Assembly (NCBI RefSeq): GCF_013449725.1
Contig: NZ_JACCFF010000001.1
Coordinates: 620,001 to 684,000, forward strand
DNA length: 64,000 nt
Direction: 5' to 3'
Origin: Mycobacteroides sp. LB1
GTDB lineage: Bacteria > Actinomycetota > Actinomycetes > Mycobacteriales > Mycobacteriaceae
Under the pieces are notes generated by a model. It had not been told where the DNA came from, did not search any database, and was given only the letters and a program-made list of their open reading frames with translations. Both the position numbers and the translations under genes were made by a program. Below are positions 45,601 through 52,895 of the stretch, piece by piece (positions within the stretch are counted from its first letter, which is position 1; each line of letters opens with the position of its first letter).

Positions 45601-46143
45601 CAGGTACTTGCCGCCCGTGAACAACGCGGCCCCCGCCAGCACCGCCACCAGCATCTGCCCTGCCCCGAGTAGCAGTGTCCAGCGGGGTTCTCCCGAAAGG
45701 TGTTGCCACCAGCTGCTGTAGCCGCCGCGCAGCGTCCACCACATACCCAGCGCACCGACAATCACCCCAACAGCAGCGATTACGGCCTGCACCGGCTCAG
45801 AGAGCCGTTCCCTACCTGTCGCGGACACCGCATCGATCACCGGCCCAAGTCCCCACATGGCGAGCTTGATGCCACCTGCCAGGGCGGTCATTGCGGCCAG
45901 CAGTAGCACGATCCAGATACCCCAGGCCGCGACATCGCCACCGGCCCGGTACAGGCTGTGCAGACCGGCGACTGCCGCCACCGTCAACACTGCCCCAGCG
46001 AAAACAGCCGCGACCCGGCGAGCGGTATCGGCCGTTGACGAGGCCTCCGCGACCGGTGCCACCTGTGGTTCGCTGGAATGGGTTAGATCGCGGCACGTCA
46101 GAACGTTTGTTGCCTCAGTCACATCACGGTCTACGGAACTCAC
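42622..46143 (-). CDS. Large membrane-anchored polymorphic toxin with C-terminal RGH nuclease domain
   Basis: A 1173-residue protein. Seven predicted membrane helices lie at about 43-64, 73-99, 118-138, 155-176, 231-252, 262-284 and 304-325, in the style of VirB6/TrbL conjugation proteins. Residues ~338-600 are Pro/Gln/Gly/Asn-rich, with Gln-rich coiled coil and Lys/Asp-rich parts; Ala/Gln helices and a Pro-rich linker follow. Near 985-1035 is a pretoxin-like segment (ALDGISIVPGLGAIGRGLKG). The last ~130 residues resemble the DNA/RNA non-specific endonuclease family: ARGHLFARQLGG (RGH 1084-1086), Asn 1100 in EAENIVT, NAPVMSGFE and VTPLYKG. The usual Asp before RGH is Ala. GTG 46143 has GGAAGG upstream. 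The SUKH gene follows. Confidence 0.7.
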   Translation of the reverse strand: MSSVDRDVTEATNVLTCRDLTHSSEPQVAPVAEASSTADTARRVAAVFAGAVLTVAAVAGLHSLYRAGGDVAAWGIWIVLLLAAMTALAGGIKLAMWGLGPVIDAVSATGRERLSEPVQAVIAAVGVIVGALGMWWTLRGGYSSWWQHLSGEPRWTLLLGAGQMLVAVLAGAALFTGGKYLTSLAKEVLTDAGMLGARDRATDTDTDTESVGAHRHTAAKASGGDEKLWHPGLLAALIGGGAGLVLLTAGITPRLYVWITGPDVLPAVAAIAATLVWAIGSNLGWWKGLAGLYTWATDASQKAGAVAGVVAVLMFSASGLGLGWFTPATVPQAHAACPPDCGGPGGNDGPPGGGQMFQPPSQGGQQMPDYQGGMNQPPMDQNGSISIYNTQAPSISNNGANGSSGQQGPQQGWDQPAHGSQIPDYQNATPYTQGPGKPNPDFNGGQTNPGSNAGSQGGQANQGAQSGNQGAQQPQPPSQNSGQQPPQNQPPQNNSGQEPNQSDQQRLDELTRQLQDQQQQGTQDRQRIDDLTKQLQNQQGQQKQNGNQKLPKAPSKDKKKDDKKDEQQDRDEQSGTTDLASLLLGAGSTRRRKQDEQEQGPDTQALGQDASQAVQGLPGDIQTYVQSGQQIGESSGQAAQGFGSAAQAGASLASSAQSGAVNPQDAITLVQGVSQGIQGTADAVNAGSQIVKTAQGEADQVAQAVGDANPQLKPQTEQFTQLNDTVSKGTEGVGQVASGVSQLSGAVNTVSSLGTSGMPDTSGATDALSGTATAVDVQKPPTPPSPPSQSPPPSAQALDNTTTRAPQQPPQPSNPQPQNPNPDAGSLRGLLEPVPSADQVGRQLDLVNQAQERVKAAQALVDRSASQTYTSPQNAPSVDDVKRQGQSLFDARSELTDQTIALAQMNQRLVNNGQSPIQVPQLPDNVSRQAYPPGPSKAQEFSGAWSEFSKSTYGIVPDIPTDIRTATNFDQASGADKASLALDGISIVPGLGAIGRGLKGVEGIRGGEAAIRAADDIPLPSKPVGTSVVTDVTKQGGQAVYQGLDNLGRPTGITARVTPDMIGTGAKAGKPKPPGWVDNSGLARGHLFARQLGGGKEAENIVTLIQRPVNAPVMSGFEGAVRTAVEGTKDVPGQIVNYTVTPLYKGSELMPAAVQIIAKGEDGFNLAVTILNR

Positions 46144-46392
46144 CGACAGTTCACCTTCCCGACACCCGCAACCACGACAAGCATTGCGACCCAACAATCA
46201 GCCCAGCATAAGCGACGAATCAAGATCGCGTCAGCATCGGTGGCAAACAATGTTCACAGCGCCTCTTTCCGTGGTGCAGATACCAAGATCATTTCCGCCT
46301 CTACCAGCGGACAATTGTTCAGTCAATGTTGTTCAAGGTTGCCGAAACCCTCTTCATCGAGCCGACCTAGAGCGCTACGGCTTTGGGATACC
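46144..46392. promoter_or_regulatory. Upstream region of the toxin gene at the right end of the element
   Basis: These ~250 bp lie between the toxin start and the right attachment core. They contain GGACAATTGTTC (46309-46320), with the palindrome ACAATTGT, and two TTGTTCA copies nearby. The sequence GGACAAT...GTTCAAG also occurs at the left end (40860-40886). No gene is seen. Confidence 0.35.
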
Positions 46393-46398
46393 AATGAT
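46393..46398. other. Candidate attachment core, right copy
   Basis: AATGAT, encoding the last two Ile codons shared by both halves of the interrupted gene on the minus strand. Together with the left copy at 40832 it marks the element boundaries. Confidence 0.55.
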
Positions 46399-46719
46399 GC
46401 GTTGCCCGTTTCGGCTGGTGTGGCTAGCATCCCCGGCCAGCGCCACCACATGCATCACCCCGGCCGCGCTCGCCAACTCAAGCACCGCCGCGGCAGTAGA
46501 CGGCAGCGGTGCCAAGTACATCCGCTCAACGCCATCGAACACGCCCGCAAGGCTCTGCAGCTCGCCGAGATATCCGAGAACAGGCGTCACCCCATCCGGC
46601 AGCGCCGCCTTCTCCGGCGAGGTGGTCAATGCTCGAATATCGCTGACGCCCAGGTCAACTAGATGATCAACGACCTTCCGGCCGATGTTTCCGGTGGCGC
46701 CGGTGACGAGAACGGTCAT
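46393..46719 (-). pseudogene. NmrA-like NAD(P)-binding protein, N-terminal half (interrupted gene)
   Basis: ATG 46719 opens MTVLVTGATGNIGRKVVDHL, the NAD(P)-binding TGATGxIG motif of NmrA-type atypical SDRs, continuing to VMHVVALAGDASH. After Ile 109 the frame enters the insert and stops at 46375. The rest of the protein is encoded at 40418-40837. Joined, the product would be 246 residues. Many relatives have ~25 more residues around the join (W..SG..WT.LRP before EFM), so the original gene may have been a short variant or lost some DNA. Confidence 0.75.
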
Positions 46720-46745
46720 GCCCGGCAAGCTACCGGGCATGACCG
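46713..46745. repeat. Hairpin repeat, copy 1
   Basis: Perfect 13-bp arms CGGTCATGCCCGG (46713-46725) and CCGGGCATGACCG (46733-46745) with a 7-nt loop. The left arm includes the start codon of the NmrA-like gene. A nearly identical copy is at 48130-48163, on the other side of the MFS gene. Confidence 0.7.
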
Positions 46746-46806
46746 ACAGTCTCGCGCTCGTGCACCCTAAGCTGCCACGCATGGAACCGAGCCGGATCGC
46801 CCCTCG

Positions 46807-48123
46807 ATGACGTCATCCCCCGCGGAGCCGCAGCAGCACGTGACGGGCGGAGGCGTCAGCCCCCGCAGAGTGTTCATGGCCAGCGCGGTCGGGTCGGCCA
46901 TCGAGTTCTACGACTTCTATATCTACGGCACGGCGGCCGCACTCGTCTTCCCCGCCGTCTTTTTCCCGAATCTCAGCCATTCTTTGGCGCTCTTCGCCTC
47001 CATAGCCACCTTCAGCACCGCTTTTCTGGCACGGCCCGTTGGCGCCGCTCTGTTCGGCCACTACGGGGACCGCTTCAGCCGCAAGGGAACCTTGGTGGTC
47101 ACCCTCATCACCATGGGGCTCGCCACCATGGCGGTCGGCATGGTTCCCGGCGCCGCCTCGATCGGGGCGGCCGCACCGACAGCCATTGTCTTGCTGCGAC
47201 TCGTGCAAGGCATTGCGGTCGGCGGCGAATGGAGCGGGGCGGCACTGCTCTCCTCCGAGTACTCGCCAAGCAGCGTGCGAGGTCGTGCCGCGACCGCCGT
47301 GCCGATCGGAAGCTCAACCGGGCTACTGCTCAGCAGCCTGGTCTTCCTCATCGTCAGCATCACGGTCGGAGAAGACAGTCCGGCATTCCTGTCGTGGGGA
47401 TGGCGAGTGCCCTTCATCGCCAGCGGGCTCCTGGTGGCGGTCGGTCTGTACATCCGGCTCCATATCGCCGAGACGCCAGAGTTCGCCCAGGCGAAAGCTC
47501 AGGACAAGCTGGTGAAATCGCCTCTGCGGCATGTGATGACGGAGAGCCCCCGCACCCTGGTACTGACCTGCGGGACGATGCTGATCATCTTCACGCTGTC
47601 CTTCATGACCAATACCTACTTCCCCGGCTTCGCGAGATCGGAGTTGCACTTCTCCCGCGCGGCCATACTCACCGCCGGCGTGCTCGGGGCCGTGGTTCTC
47701 ATGGTGTCCGCCGCTGTGGGCGGAATCCTCAGCGACCGACTGGGCCGGCGCCGGGTGATCTTGACCAGCATGGCGCTCATACTCCCGTGGACGCTACTGG
47801 TCACTCCCTTGTTGGCCAGCGGTCCATTCTGGGCCTATCTGGCTGCCATGGTGCTCACCTATGTGCTGTTCGGGCTCGCCTTCGGACCGATGGCGAGCTT
47901 CCTTCCAGAGTCCTATCCCGTGGGCACCCGCTACAGCGGCACCGGCGTGGCGTTCAACGTGGCCGGTGTGTTCGGCGGCGCCATCCCGCCGTTGATCGCC
48001 GGCCCGCTACAGAGCACTCTGGGCAGCTGGGCCGTCGGACTGATGCTGCTGGTGATTTGTGCCATCAGCGTCGCCTCGGTCTCCGCCATGAAAGAAACAT
48101 GGGCCGGATCAACTAGCGCGTAA
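46807..48123 (+). CDS. MFS transporter, metabolite:H+ symporter (MHS) family
   Basis: A 438-residue membrane protein with twelve predicted helices. MHS-family marks are the first-helix ASAVGSAIEFYDFYIYGTAAAL, GHYGDRFSRKGTLVVTL in loop 2-3, RLVQGIAVGGEWSGAALLSSEY, and GGILSDRLGRRRVIL in loop 8-9. The family imports organic acids and osmolytes such as shikimate, citrate or proline. The start at 46807 (ATG) is likely. It is flanked on both sides by copies of the same hairpin. Absent from the M. tuberculosis locus. Confidence 0.85.
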   Translation: MTSSPAEPQQHVTGGGVSPRRVFMASAVGSAIEFYDFYIYGTAAALVFPAVFFPNLSHSLALFASIATFSTAFLARPVGAALFGHYGDRFSRKGTLVVTLITMGLATMAVGMVPGAASIGAAAPTAIVLLRLVQGIAVGGEWSGAALLSSEYSPSSVRGRAATAVPIGSSTGLLLSSLVFLIVSITVGEDSPAFLSWGWRVPFIASGLLVAVGLYIRLHIAETPEFAQAKAQDKLVKSPLRHVMTESPRTLVLTCGTMLIIFTLSFMTNTYFPGFARSELHFSRAAILTAGVLGAVVLMVSAAVGGILSDRLGRRRVILTSMALILPWTLLVTPLLASGPFWAYLAAMVLTYVLFGLAFGPMASFLPESYPVGTRYSGTGVAFNVAGVFGGAIPPLIAGPLQSTLGSWAVGLMLLVICAISVASVSAMKETWAGSTSA

Positions 48124-48129
48124 AGAGAA

Positions 48130-48163
48130 CGGTCATGCCCGGCACGGATACCGGGCATGACCG
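48130..48163. repeat. Hairpin repeat, copy 2 (also terminator-like)
   Basis: The same 13-bp arms as copy 1 (48130-48142 and 48151-48163) around an 8-nt loop, 7 bp after the MFS stop codon. The preceding GAGAA and the TA before the right arm also match copy 1. Here it is well placed to end transcription from both convergent genes. Confidence 0.6.
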
Positions 48164-48181
48164 TCAATCGGCCGCGACAAA

Positions 48182-48730
48182 TCAGCTGTCAGAATCGGCT
48201 GTCAGCGCATCCAACGCCTTGGTCAGCTCGGCAACCGTCTCGGCGTGCTCACGCGGGTGCTTGCCATCAAAGGCCGAGGAGGCCACCGCCAGCTTGACGT
48301 CCTCGAGGACGTTCGCGGTCGCAATCCCGGCCGCCTTGCGGGTCTCGTCGATCGCCCAGATGCCGCCGTAGCGGCCCGCCGAGGTCCCGATCACGATGGT
48401 CGGCTTGCCCTTGAAGACGCTAGAACCGAAGGGGCGCGACAACCAGTCGATCGCATTCTTCAGCGAGCTCGAGATAGTGCCGTTGTTCTCGGGGCTGACC
48501 AACAGCACCGCGTCGGCGCCAGCGACAGCCACCCGCAGGGCCTCGGCGGCCGCAGGTGCACCACCATCACCGTCGATGTCCTCGTTGTAATGCGGAAGAT
48601 CGCTCAGCCCCTCGTAAATGCTCACACTCACACCGGCCGGCGCGTTCTCGGCGGCAGCCTCTGCGAGCTGCCGATTGAGCGATGCCTTGCGGAGGCTTCC
48701 GACGATTGCCAGCACGTTCTTATCTGCCAT
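48182..48730 (-). CDS. NADPH-dependent FMN reductase, Rv3054c-like
   Basis: A 182-residue flavodoxin-like enzyme: VLAIVGSLRKASLNRQLAEAA binds the FMN phosphate, LLVSPENNGTISSSLKNAIDWLSRP is the conserved central block, and GTSAGRYGGIWAIDETRKA follows. Members reduce quinones, chromate or azo compounds with NAD(P)H. ATG 48730. It is divergent from a TetR gene, as Rv3054c is from Rv3055, with a palindromic operator between them. Confidence 0.85.
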   Translation of the reverse strand: MADKNVLAIVGSLRKASLNRQLAEAAAENAPAGVSVSIYEGLSDLPHYNEDIDGDGGAPAAAEALRVAVAGADAVLLVSPENNGTISSSLKNAIDWLSRPFGSSVFKGKPTIVIGTSAGRYGGIWAIDETRKAAGIATANVLEDVKLAVASSAFDGKHPREHAETVAELTKALDALTADSDS

Positions 48731-48801
48731 GGTTGCTCACCCTTCCATCAGCGAGGCGCGATGTCGCACCCCTATCGAGGCCCTTTGTCACGTTATACAA
48801 T

Positions 48802-48817
48802 ACGGACCGTAGTCCGT
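48802..48817. promoter_or_regulatory. TetR operator between FMN reductase and TetR genes
   Basis: ACGGAC-CGTA-GTCCGT is a perfect 16-bp inverted repeat in the 117-bp divergent gap, 30 bp before the TetR start. It fits a TetR-family site that controls both genes. Confidence 0.55.
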
Positions 48818-48847
48818 TTATTTCACCGGCGCTAGAATCGAGGTGTT

Positions 48848-49462
48848 ATGCCTGGTCAAGAAATACCCCTGCTTTCTGTCGACCTTGCGCAGAATCCTGC
48901 CCGGGAACGTGCCGTCGCCACCCGCAACCGCGTGCGCCTTCTCGAGGCGGCACGCCAGATCCTCGACGACGTCGGTCCGGACCACATGTCGATGGATGCC
49001 GTCGCCAACGCTGCGGGCGTGGGCAAAGGAACACTCTTCCGCCGCTTCGGCAGCCGCACCGGACTGCTGCTGGCGCTACTCGACCATGAAGAGCACATCG
49101 AACAGCAGGCATTCATGTTCGGGCCACCGCCCCTGGGCCCCGATGCGCCTCCGCTGACCCGGCTCATCGCGTTCGGACGAGCTCGGCTCGCCTTCCTGGA
49201 ACGGCACCTCGAGCTGGCGCGCGCCACCACCGCCGACACCGATGCCTGGTACAACGCACCGCCGACGATCCTCGTCCGCACACACGTCCGGGCGCTGCTG
49301 TCCCAGCTCGAATGCACCGGAGACCTCGACGCGCAGACCCACGCCCTGATGTCGATAATCGATCCCGGATACGTGCACTTCGCCACCCACGCCAAAGGTC
49401 ACTCGTTGACTCAGCTCGGCGATGCGTGGGAGGACCTGGTGTGCAAGCTGTGCACGCGCTGA
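48848..49462 (+). CDS. TetR-family transcriptional regulator, Rv3055-like
   Basis: A 204-residue TetR protein: [61 protein letters not shown] is the HTH (core [15 protein letters not shown]). The C-terminal domain carries [26 protein letters not shown] 48848. It is divergent from the FMN reductase and probably its regulator. It ends 22 nt before nadE. Confidence 0.85.
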   Translation: MPGQEIPLLSVDLAQNPARERAVATRNRVRLLEAARQILDDVGPDHMSMDAVANAAGVGKGTLFRRFGSRTGLLLALLDHEEHIEQQAFMFGPPPLGPDAPPLTRLIAFGRARLAFLERHLELARATTADTDAWYNAPPTILVRTHVRALLSQLECTGDLDAQTHALMSIIDPGYVHFATHAKGHSLTQLGDAWEDLVCKLCTR

Positions 49463-49484
49463 CCGGGCGTTCTACAGTCGGGCC

Positions 49485-50303
49485 ATGAGCCTTCGCGAAG
49501 AGATCCGGTCCGCCCTCGACGTCTCCCCCACGATCGACCCGGCCGCCGAGGTGTCGCGACGAGTCGGGTTCCTCAAGGACTATCTAAGGGTCAGCGGGAC
49601 AGCCGGATTCGCGCTCGGCATCTCCGGCGGTCAGGACAGCGCGCTGGCCGGTCGTCTGTGCCAGCTGGCGGCACAGGAGTCGCGACTCGAAGGTGTCGAG
49701 GCCGAGTTCACCGCCGTGCGGTTACCCTACGGCGTGCAGGCCGATGAGTCCGATGCCCAAGTGGCCCTTAGGTTTATCGACCCAGATCGCACCATCGTCG
49801 TCAATGTCAAGGACACCTCCGATGCCGCCGCCGACGCCGTCGCGGACGCACTCGGCGAGACGCCGTCCGACTTCGTGCGCGGCAATATCAAGGCCCGGGA
49901 GCGGATGGTGGTCCAGTATGCGGTGGCCGGTCAGCACCGGCTGCTGGTGGTCGGCACCGACCACGCCGCTGAGGCCGTCACGGGCTTCTTCACCAAGTTC
50001 GGCGACGGTGGCGTCGACGTCACCCCGCTGACGGGACTCACCAAACGCCAAGGCGCACAAATTCTTTCCCACCTCGGCGCCCCACAGAGCATCTCGCACA
50101 AGGTGCCCACCGCCGACCTGGAGGATGACCGGCCGGCGCTCCCCGACGAGGTCGCGCTCGGTGTCACCTATGCGCAAATCGACGACTATCTGGAAGGCAA
50201 GGCGGTCACCGTCGAAGCTGCCGAACGCATCGAACGGTGGTATCTGCAGACCCGGCACAAGCGCACGGTGCCCGTCACCCCGTTCGACGGCTGGTGGCGT
50301 TAG
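49485..50303 (+). CDS. nadE: Ammonia-dependent NAD+ synthetase
   Basis: A 272-residue N-type ATP pyrophosphatase that amidates nicotinic acid adenine dinucleotide. The P-loop is [73 protein letters not shown] and [11 protein letters not shown] are close to the E. coli NadE type. There is no glutaminase domain. Mycobacteria normally rely on the large glutamine-dependent enzyme (Rv2438c type), so this is an extra enzyme; it occupies the place of dinP in M. tuberculosis. ATG 49485. It overlaps the convergent SDR by 4 nt. Confidence 0.92.
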   Translation: MSLREEIRSALDVSPTIDPAAEVSRRVGFLKDYLRVSGTAGFALGISGGQDSALAGRLCQLAAQESRLEGVEAEFTAVRLPYGVQADESDAQVALRFIDPDRTIVVNVKDTSDAAADAVADALGETPSDFVRGNIKARERMVVQYAVAGQHRLLVVGTDHAAEAVTGFFTKFGDGGVDVTPLTGLTKRQGAQILSHLGAPQSISHKVPTADLEDDRPALPDEVALGVTYAQIDDYLEGKAVTVEAAERIERWYLQTRHKRTVPVTPFDGWWR

Positions 50304-51172
50304 GGGTTCTCCGACTCCGAGGTAGCCATCCCGGACCGCATTACTTTGACGAAGATGCGGTTGACCCCTTGCATCGCCATGCTGTACGGCCACCAAAGAG
50401 AGCGCTTGAACAGGTACAGCGCCCTGATGTCGATGGATGTGTATACCAGGTACCGGTTGTGCCGAATGCCGTACAGGATCCGGTCGGCCACCTTCTCGGG
50501 CGTGACCGCATGCCCGACGAACCGATTCATCCACTTGCTCACGTCGGGGTTGTCGCGGTCCACGCCGGCAATGTCGACGGTGCGCACCAGCGGGGTGTTG
50601 ACGGCGCCCGGCACCACCACCGTGACACCGATCTTGTAGCGCGCCAGGTCGAAGCGCAGCACCTCCGAGACACCGCGTAGACCGTACTTACTGGCGCTGT
50701 AGGCGGCATGCCACGGCAGGGCCACCAACCCGGCCGCCGATGACACGTTCACGATCTGGCCGCCGTTACGTGCCTTGATCATCGCGGGCACGAAGCTCTC
50801 GATGACATGGATCGGCCCCATCAGGTTGATATCGACCACCGAGCGCCACTGCTGATGACTGAGCCTGTCCACGGATCCCCACACGGATATCCCCGCAATA
50901 TTGAGCAGGACGTCCATACTCGGGTGGGCCGCGAGGATGTCGGCGGCGAAAGCCGCCACCGCGTCATAGTCGGAGATATCGAGCGCACGGTAGGCACTGA
51001 CCTTGCCCCCGGCGGACGTGATCTCTTGCACGGCGGACTCCAAACCGTCGGCCGCACGGTCGGTCAAAAACAGCTCGGCACCCTCCCGCGCCAGACGCAG
51101 CGCAGTGGCCCGCCCGATACCGCTGGCGGCTCCCGTGACGAAGCATCGCTTACCGGTGAAGTCGTATGCCAT
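50300..51172 (-). CDS. Short-chain dehydrogenase/reductase, Rv3057c-like
   Basis: A 290-residue classical [18 protein letters not shown] binds the cofactor; [11 protein letters not shown] replaces the usual NNAG; the catalytic residues are in [26 protein letters not shown] (Ser, Tyr, Lys). The C-terminal ~45 residues ([33 protein letters not shown]) are hydrophobic and basic and may contact the membrane. ATG 51172. Gene order next to the TetR and P450 genes matches Rv3057c-Rv3058c-Rv3059. Confidence 0.85.
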   Translation of the reverse strand: MAYDFTGKRCFVTGAASGIGRATALRLAREGAELFLTDRAADGLESAVQEITSAGGKVSAYRALDISDYDAVAAFAADILAAHPSMDVLLNIAGISVWGSVDRLSHQQWRSVVDINLMGPIHVIESFVPAMIKARNGGQIVNVSSAAGLVALPWHAAYSASKYGLRGVSEVLRFDLARYKIGVTVVVPGAVNTPLVRTVDIAGVDRDNPDVSKWMNRFVGHAVTPEKVADRILYGIRHNRYLVYTSIDIRALYLFKRSLWWPYSMAMQGVNRIFVKVMRSGMATSESENP

Positions 51173-51240
51173 TACTGAACCGTACCGGCCGTCATTCGGG
51201 AATTTCTGCGCGGTCCAATAGCAAACGGTACCTTCGAGAG

Positions 51241-52185
51241 ATGTCGATTGATATCACGCAATCTCGCCGAAGGTGGTTACCTTGGGCAACTACAATTGCA
51301 GTAGTACTCATGGCATCACTGGCATGCTCCGGTGGCAGGACTTCCCATAGCGAAGGCACCCAAGGCGGCGGCTACACCGCCACGCAAGCGCCCACCTATC
51401 AGCAGCCTGCGGCGGCCCCGCTTCGCGACTCGGCGCAACAGGCCCCTCAATACGGCCCGCCGACCGAGGCCAAGCGGGACATCGTCAAGACCGGATCGAT
51501 GACGATCACCGTCCCCAACCCGTCCGAGGCCGCCGACAAGGCGGCCGGCCTCGCCGAATCGGCCAATGGCCGGGTGGAGAGCCGCTCGGAGGACGCCGGA
51601 TCGGGATCGGGCCGCGCGCGCACCTCCATCGTGCTGCGTGTCCCCGCCGCCAAGCTCGACGGCGTTCTTCGCGATCTCAAGGAGTTGGGGAAGGTCAAAT
51701 CCGCCGACACCAAGAGCGACGATGTGACCTCGCAGCGAGTCGACCTGGATGCCAGAATCGCGGCGCTGCAGACTTCCGTCGACCGGCTGCTGGTGATCAT
51801 GCGTGATTCCAAGGACACCGACGCCTTGATCAAGGCCGAGAACGAGTTGTCCAAGCGGCAGGCCGACCTCGACAGCCTGCGGGCGCAGCGCAACCAGCTC
51901 GGAGATCAGGTCGCCTACAGCTCGGTCGACGTCACATTCCTCGCCGAGGAGGTCGGCCTCCCGCCGACACCGCCCAAGTACCAAGGATTCTTCGGACAGA
52001 TCGAGCGCGGCTGGGATGGGTTGGTCGCGGCGGGCGGCAGCGTGCTGCTGCTGTTCGGGCTGCTACTCCCGTGGCTTGGTGCGCTCGCCGTCCTCGGCGG
52101 AATCGGCTACGGCGTTCTCCGCACAGTGCGGCCGCTCCGGTCCGAGACGACTAAGCTAGCGCCCCAAAAGGCTGACACGCCATAG
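51241..52185 (+). CDS. DUF4349 lipoprotein
   Basis: A 314-residue protein. The signal peptide (WLPWATTIAVVLMASLAC) ends in the lipobox SLAC. A Gln/Pro/Tyr-rich spacer follows, then the DUF4349 domain: VKTGSMTITVPNPSEAADKAAGLAESANGRVESRSE, LRVPAAKLDGVLRDLKELGKV and a coiled coil with DLDARIAALQTSVDRLL. A C-terminal membrane helix (VLLLFGLLLPWLGALAVLGGIGYGV) anchors it a second time. Function unknown. ATG 51241; the 3' end overlaps the TetR gene by 30 nt. Confidence 0.85.
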   Translation: MSIDITQSRRRWLPWATTIAVVLMASLACSGGRTSHSEGTQGGGYTATQAPTYQQPAAAPLRDSAQQAPQYGPPTEAKRDIVKTGSMTITVPNPSEAADKAAGLAESANGRVESRSEDAGSGSGRARTSIVLRVPAAKLDGVLRDLKELGKVKSADTKSDDVTSQRVDLDARIAALQTSVDRLLVIMRDSKDTDALIKAENELSKRQADLDSLRAQRNQLGDQVAYSSVDVTFLAEEVGLPPTPPKYQGFFGQIERGWDGLVAAGGSVLLLFGLLLPWLGALAVLGGIGYGVLRTVRPLRSETTKLAPQKADTP

Positions 52186-52794
52186 AGTTTCGATGATCCC
52201 GAGCGCCCGTCCGGGATCGGTGTCACGCCCGACGAACGCACTGTCACCTGACACAGTCATTGCGGTAAGCGCCACCAGCGAGCGCACCAACGCCGGCAGG
52301 TCATCCGAAATAGGTTGCGCGCCGCGTTCATTCACCTCGATCTCGGCGATCCGGAGGATCTTCTCGATAACGACGTCGGTCAGATCGTCGAGCAGCCCGG
52401 CGATCGTGGAATCGGTGATCCGCGCCTCCTGGCACGCCTTCATCAGCGGGTCACTGTGCGCGAACGACGCGGCGGCACTGCCCACCATGCGGTTGGCGAA
52501 CTGCTCGGGAGTCTCGGTGTCACCACGCGGCGCGAAGTAGTGGGTTAGTTCATCGAGCTCGGCGAAGGCGTCGCCGACCATCTGCGCGAGTACCGAGTAC
52601 TTGCTGTCGAAGTAGAAATAGAACCCCGACCGGCCGACTCCGGCCCGCTCGCTGATCGCGCTGACCGAGAGGTCGGCGAAGCTGTGGTTCTCGGCGATGA
52701 GCTCGGCCACGGCCGTCATGATCGCGTCACGCTGACGATCACCACGGGTCTGCGTGCCTGTGCGCGCTGGACTGGCCACCTGCCTAGTTTGCAC
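52156..52794 (-). CDS. TetR-family regulator (EthR-like), Rv3058c-like
   Basis: About 212 residues: RQRDAIMTAVAELIAENHSFADLSVSAISERAGVGRSGFYFYFDSKYSVLAQMV is the HTH (core AGVGRSGFYFYFDSK), and the rest resembles EthR-type ligand domains. The GTG at 52794 (VQTRQVAS) is preferred to a longer frame whose first codons would consist of operator sequence. It lies divergent to the first P450 gene with the perfect 26-bp inverted repeat between them, and the same site precedes the second P450, so both are probably in its regulon. Confidence 0.85.
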   Translation of the reverse strand: MQTRQVASPARTGTQTRGDRQRDAIMTAVAELIAENHSFADLSVSAISERAGVGRSGFYFYFDSKYSVLAQMVGDAFAELDELTHYFAPRGDTETPEQFANRMVGSAAASFAHSDPLMKACQEARITDSTIAGLLDDLTDVVIEKILRIAEIEVNERGAQPISDDLPALVRSLVALTAMTVSGDSAFVGRDTDPGRALGIIETLWRVSLLGR

Positions 52795-52810
52795 TGAAAT
52801 ACGGTACGAG

Positions 52811-52836
52811 CAGAACTTGACACCCGTCAAGTTCTG
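52811..52836. promoter_or_regulatory. 26-bp TetR operator upstream of P450 copy 1
   Basis: Perfect 11-bp arms CAGAACTTGAC and GTCAAGTTCTG around ACCC. The site lies between the divergent TetR and P450 genes and is repeated without change at 54422-54447. Confidence 0.75.
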
Positions 52837-52895
52837 TGTCGAGGATGAGTCAGAGCACATCGGCGTGCTCACGGCGAGCGAAGGAGCCATCCCCA

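Larger units (their letters stand above)
40832..46398. mobile_element. Integrated 5.56-kb toxin-immunity island in an NmrA-like gene
   Basis: The insert splits one gene into complementary halves. The 6-bp direct repeat AATGAT lies at both edges (40832-40837 and 46393-46398); joining the halves at one copy gives an uninterrupted 246-codon frame (...GQRII then RNEFMEN...). Cargo: excisionase-like HTH gene, serine-recombinase C-terminal relic, small HTH gene, SUKH immunity gene and a large membrane protein with a nuclease toxin domain. Parts of it are clearly A+T-richer than the flanks (26 of 60 bases G/C at 42061-42120). M. tuberculosis has nothing here between nrdH and Rv3054c. No intact integrase is present, so it may be immobile. 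Confidence 0.75.

Noticed and set aside
40860..46340. GGACAAT...GTTCAAG shared by both ends as a longer attachment site
   Set aside because: The spacing differs (about 13 versus 20 bp) and joining the flanks there does not restore the interrupted gene, unlike AATGAT.
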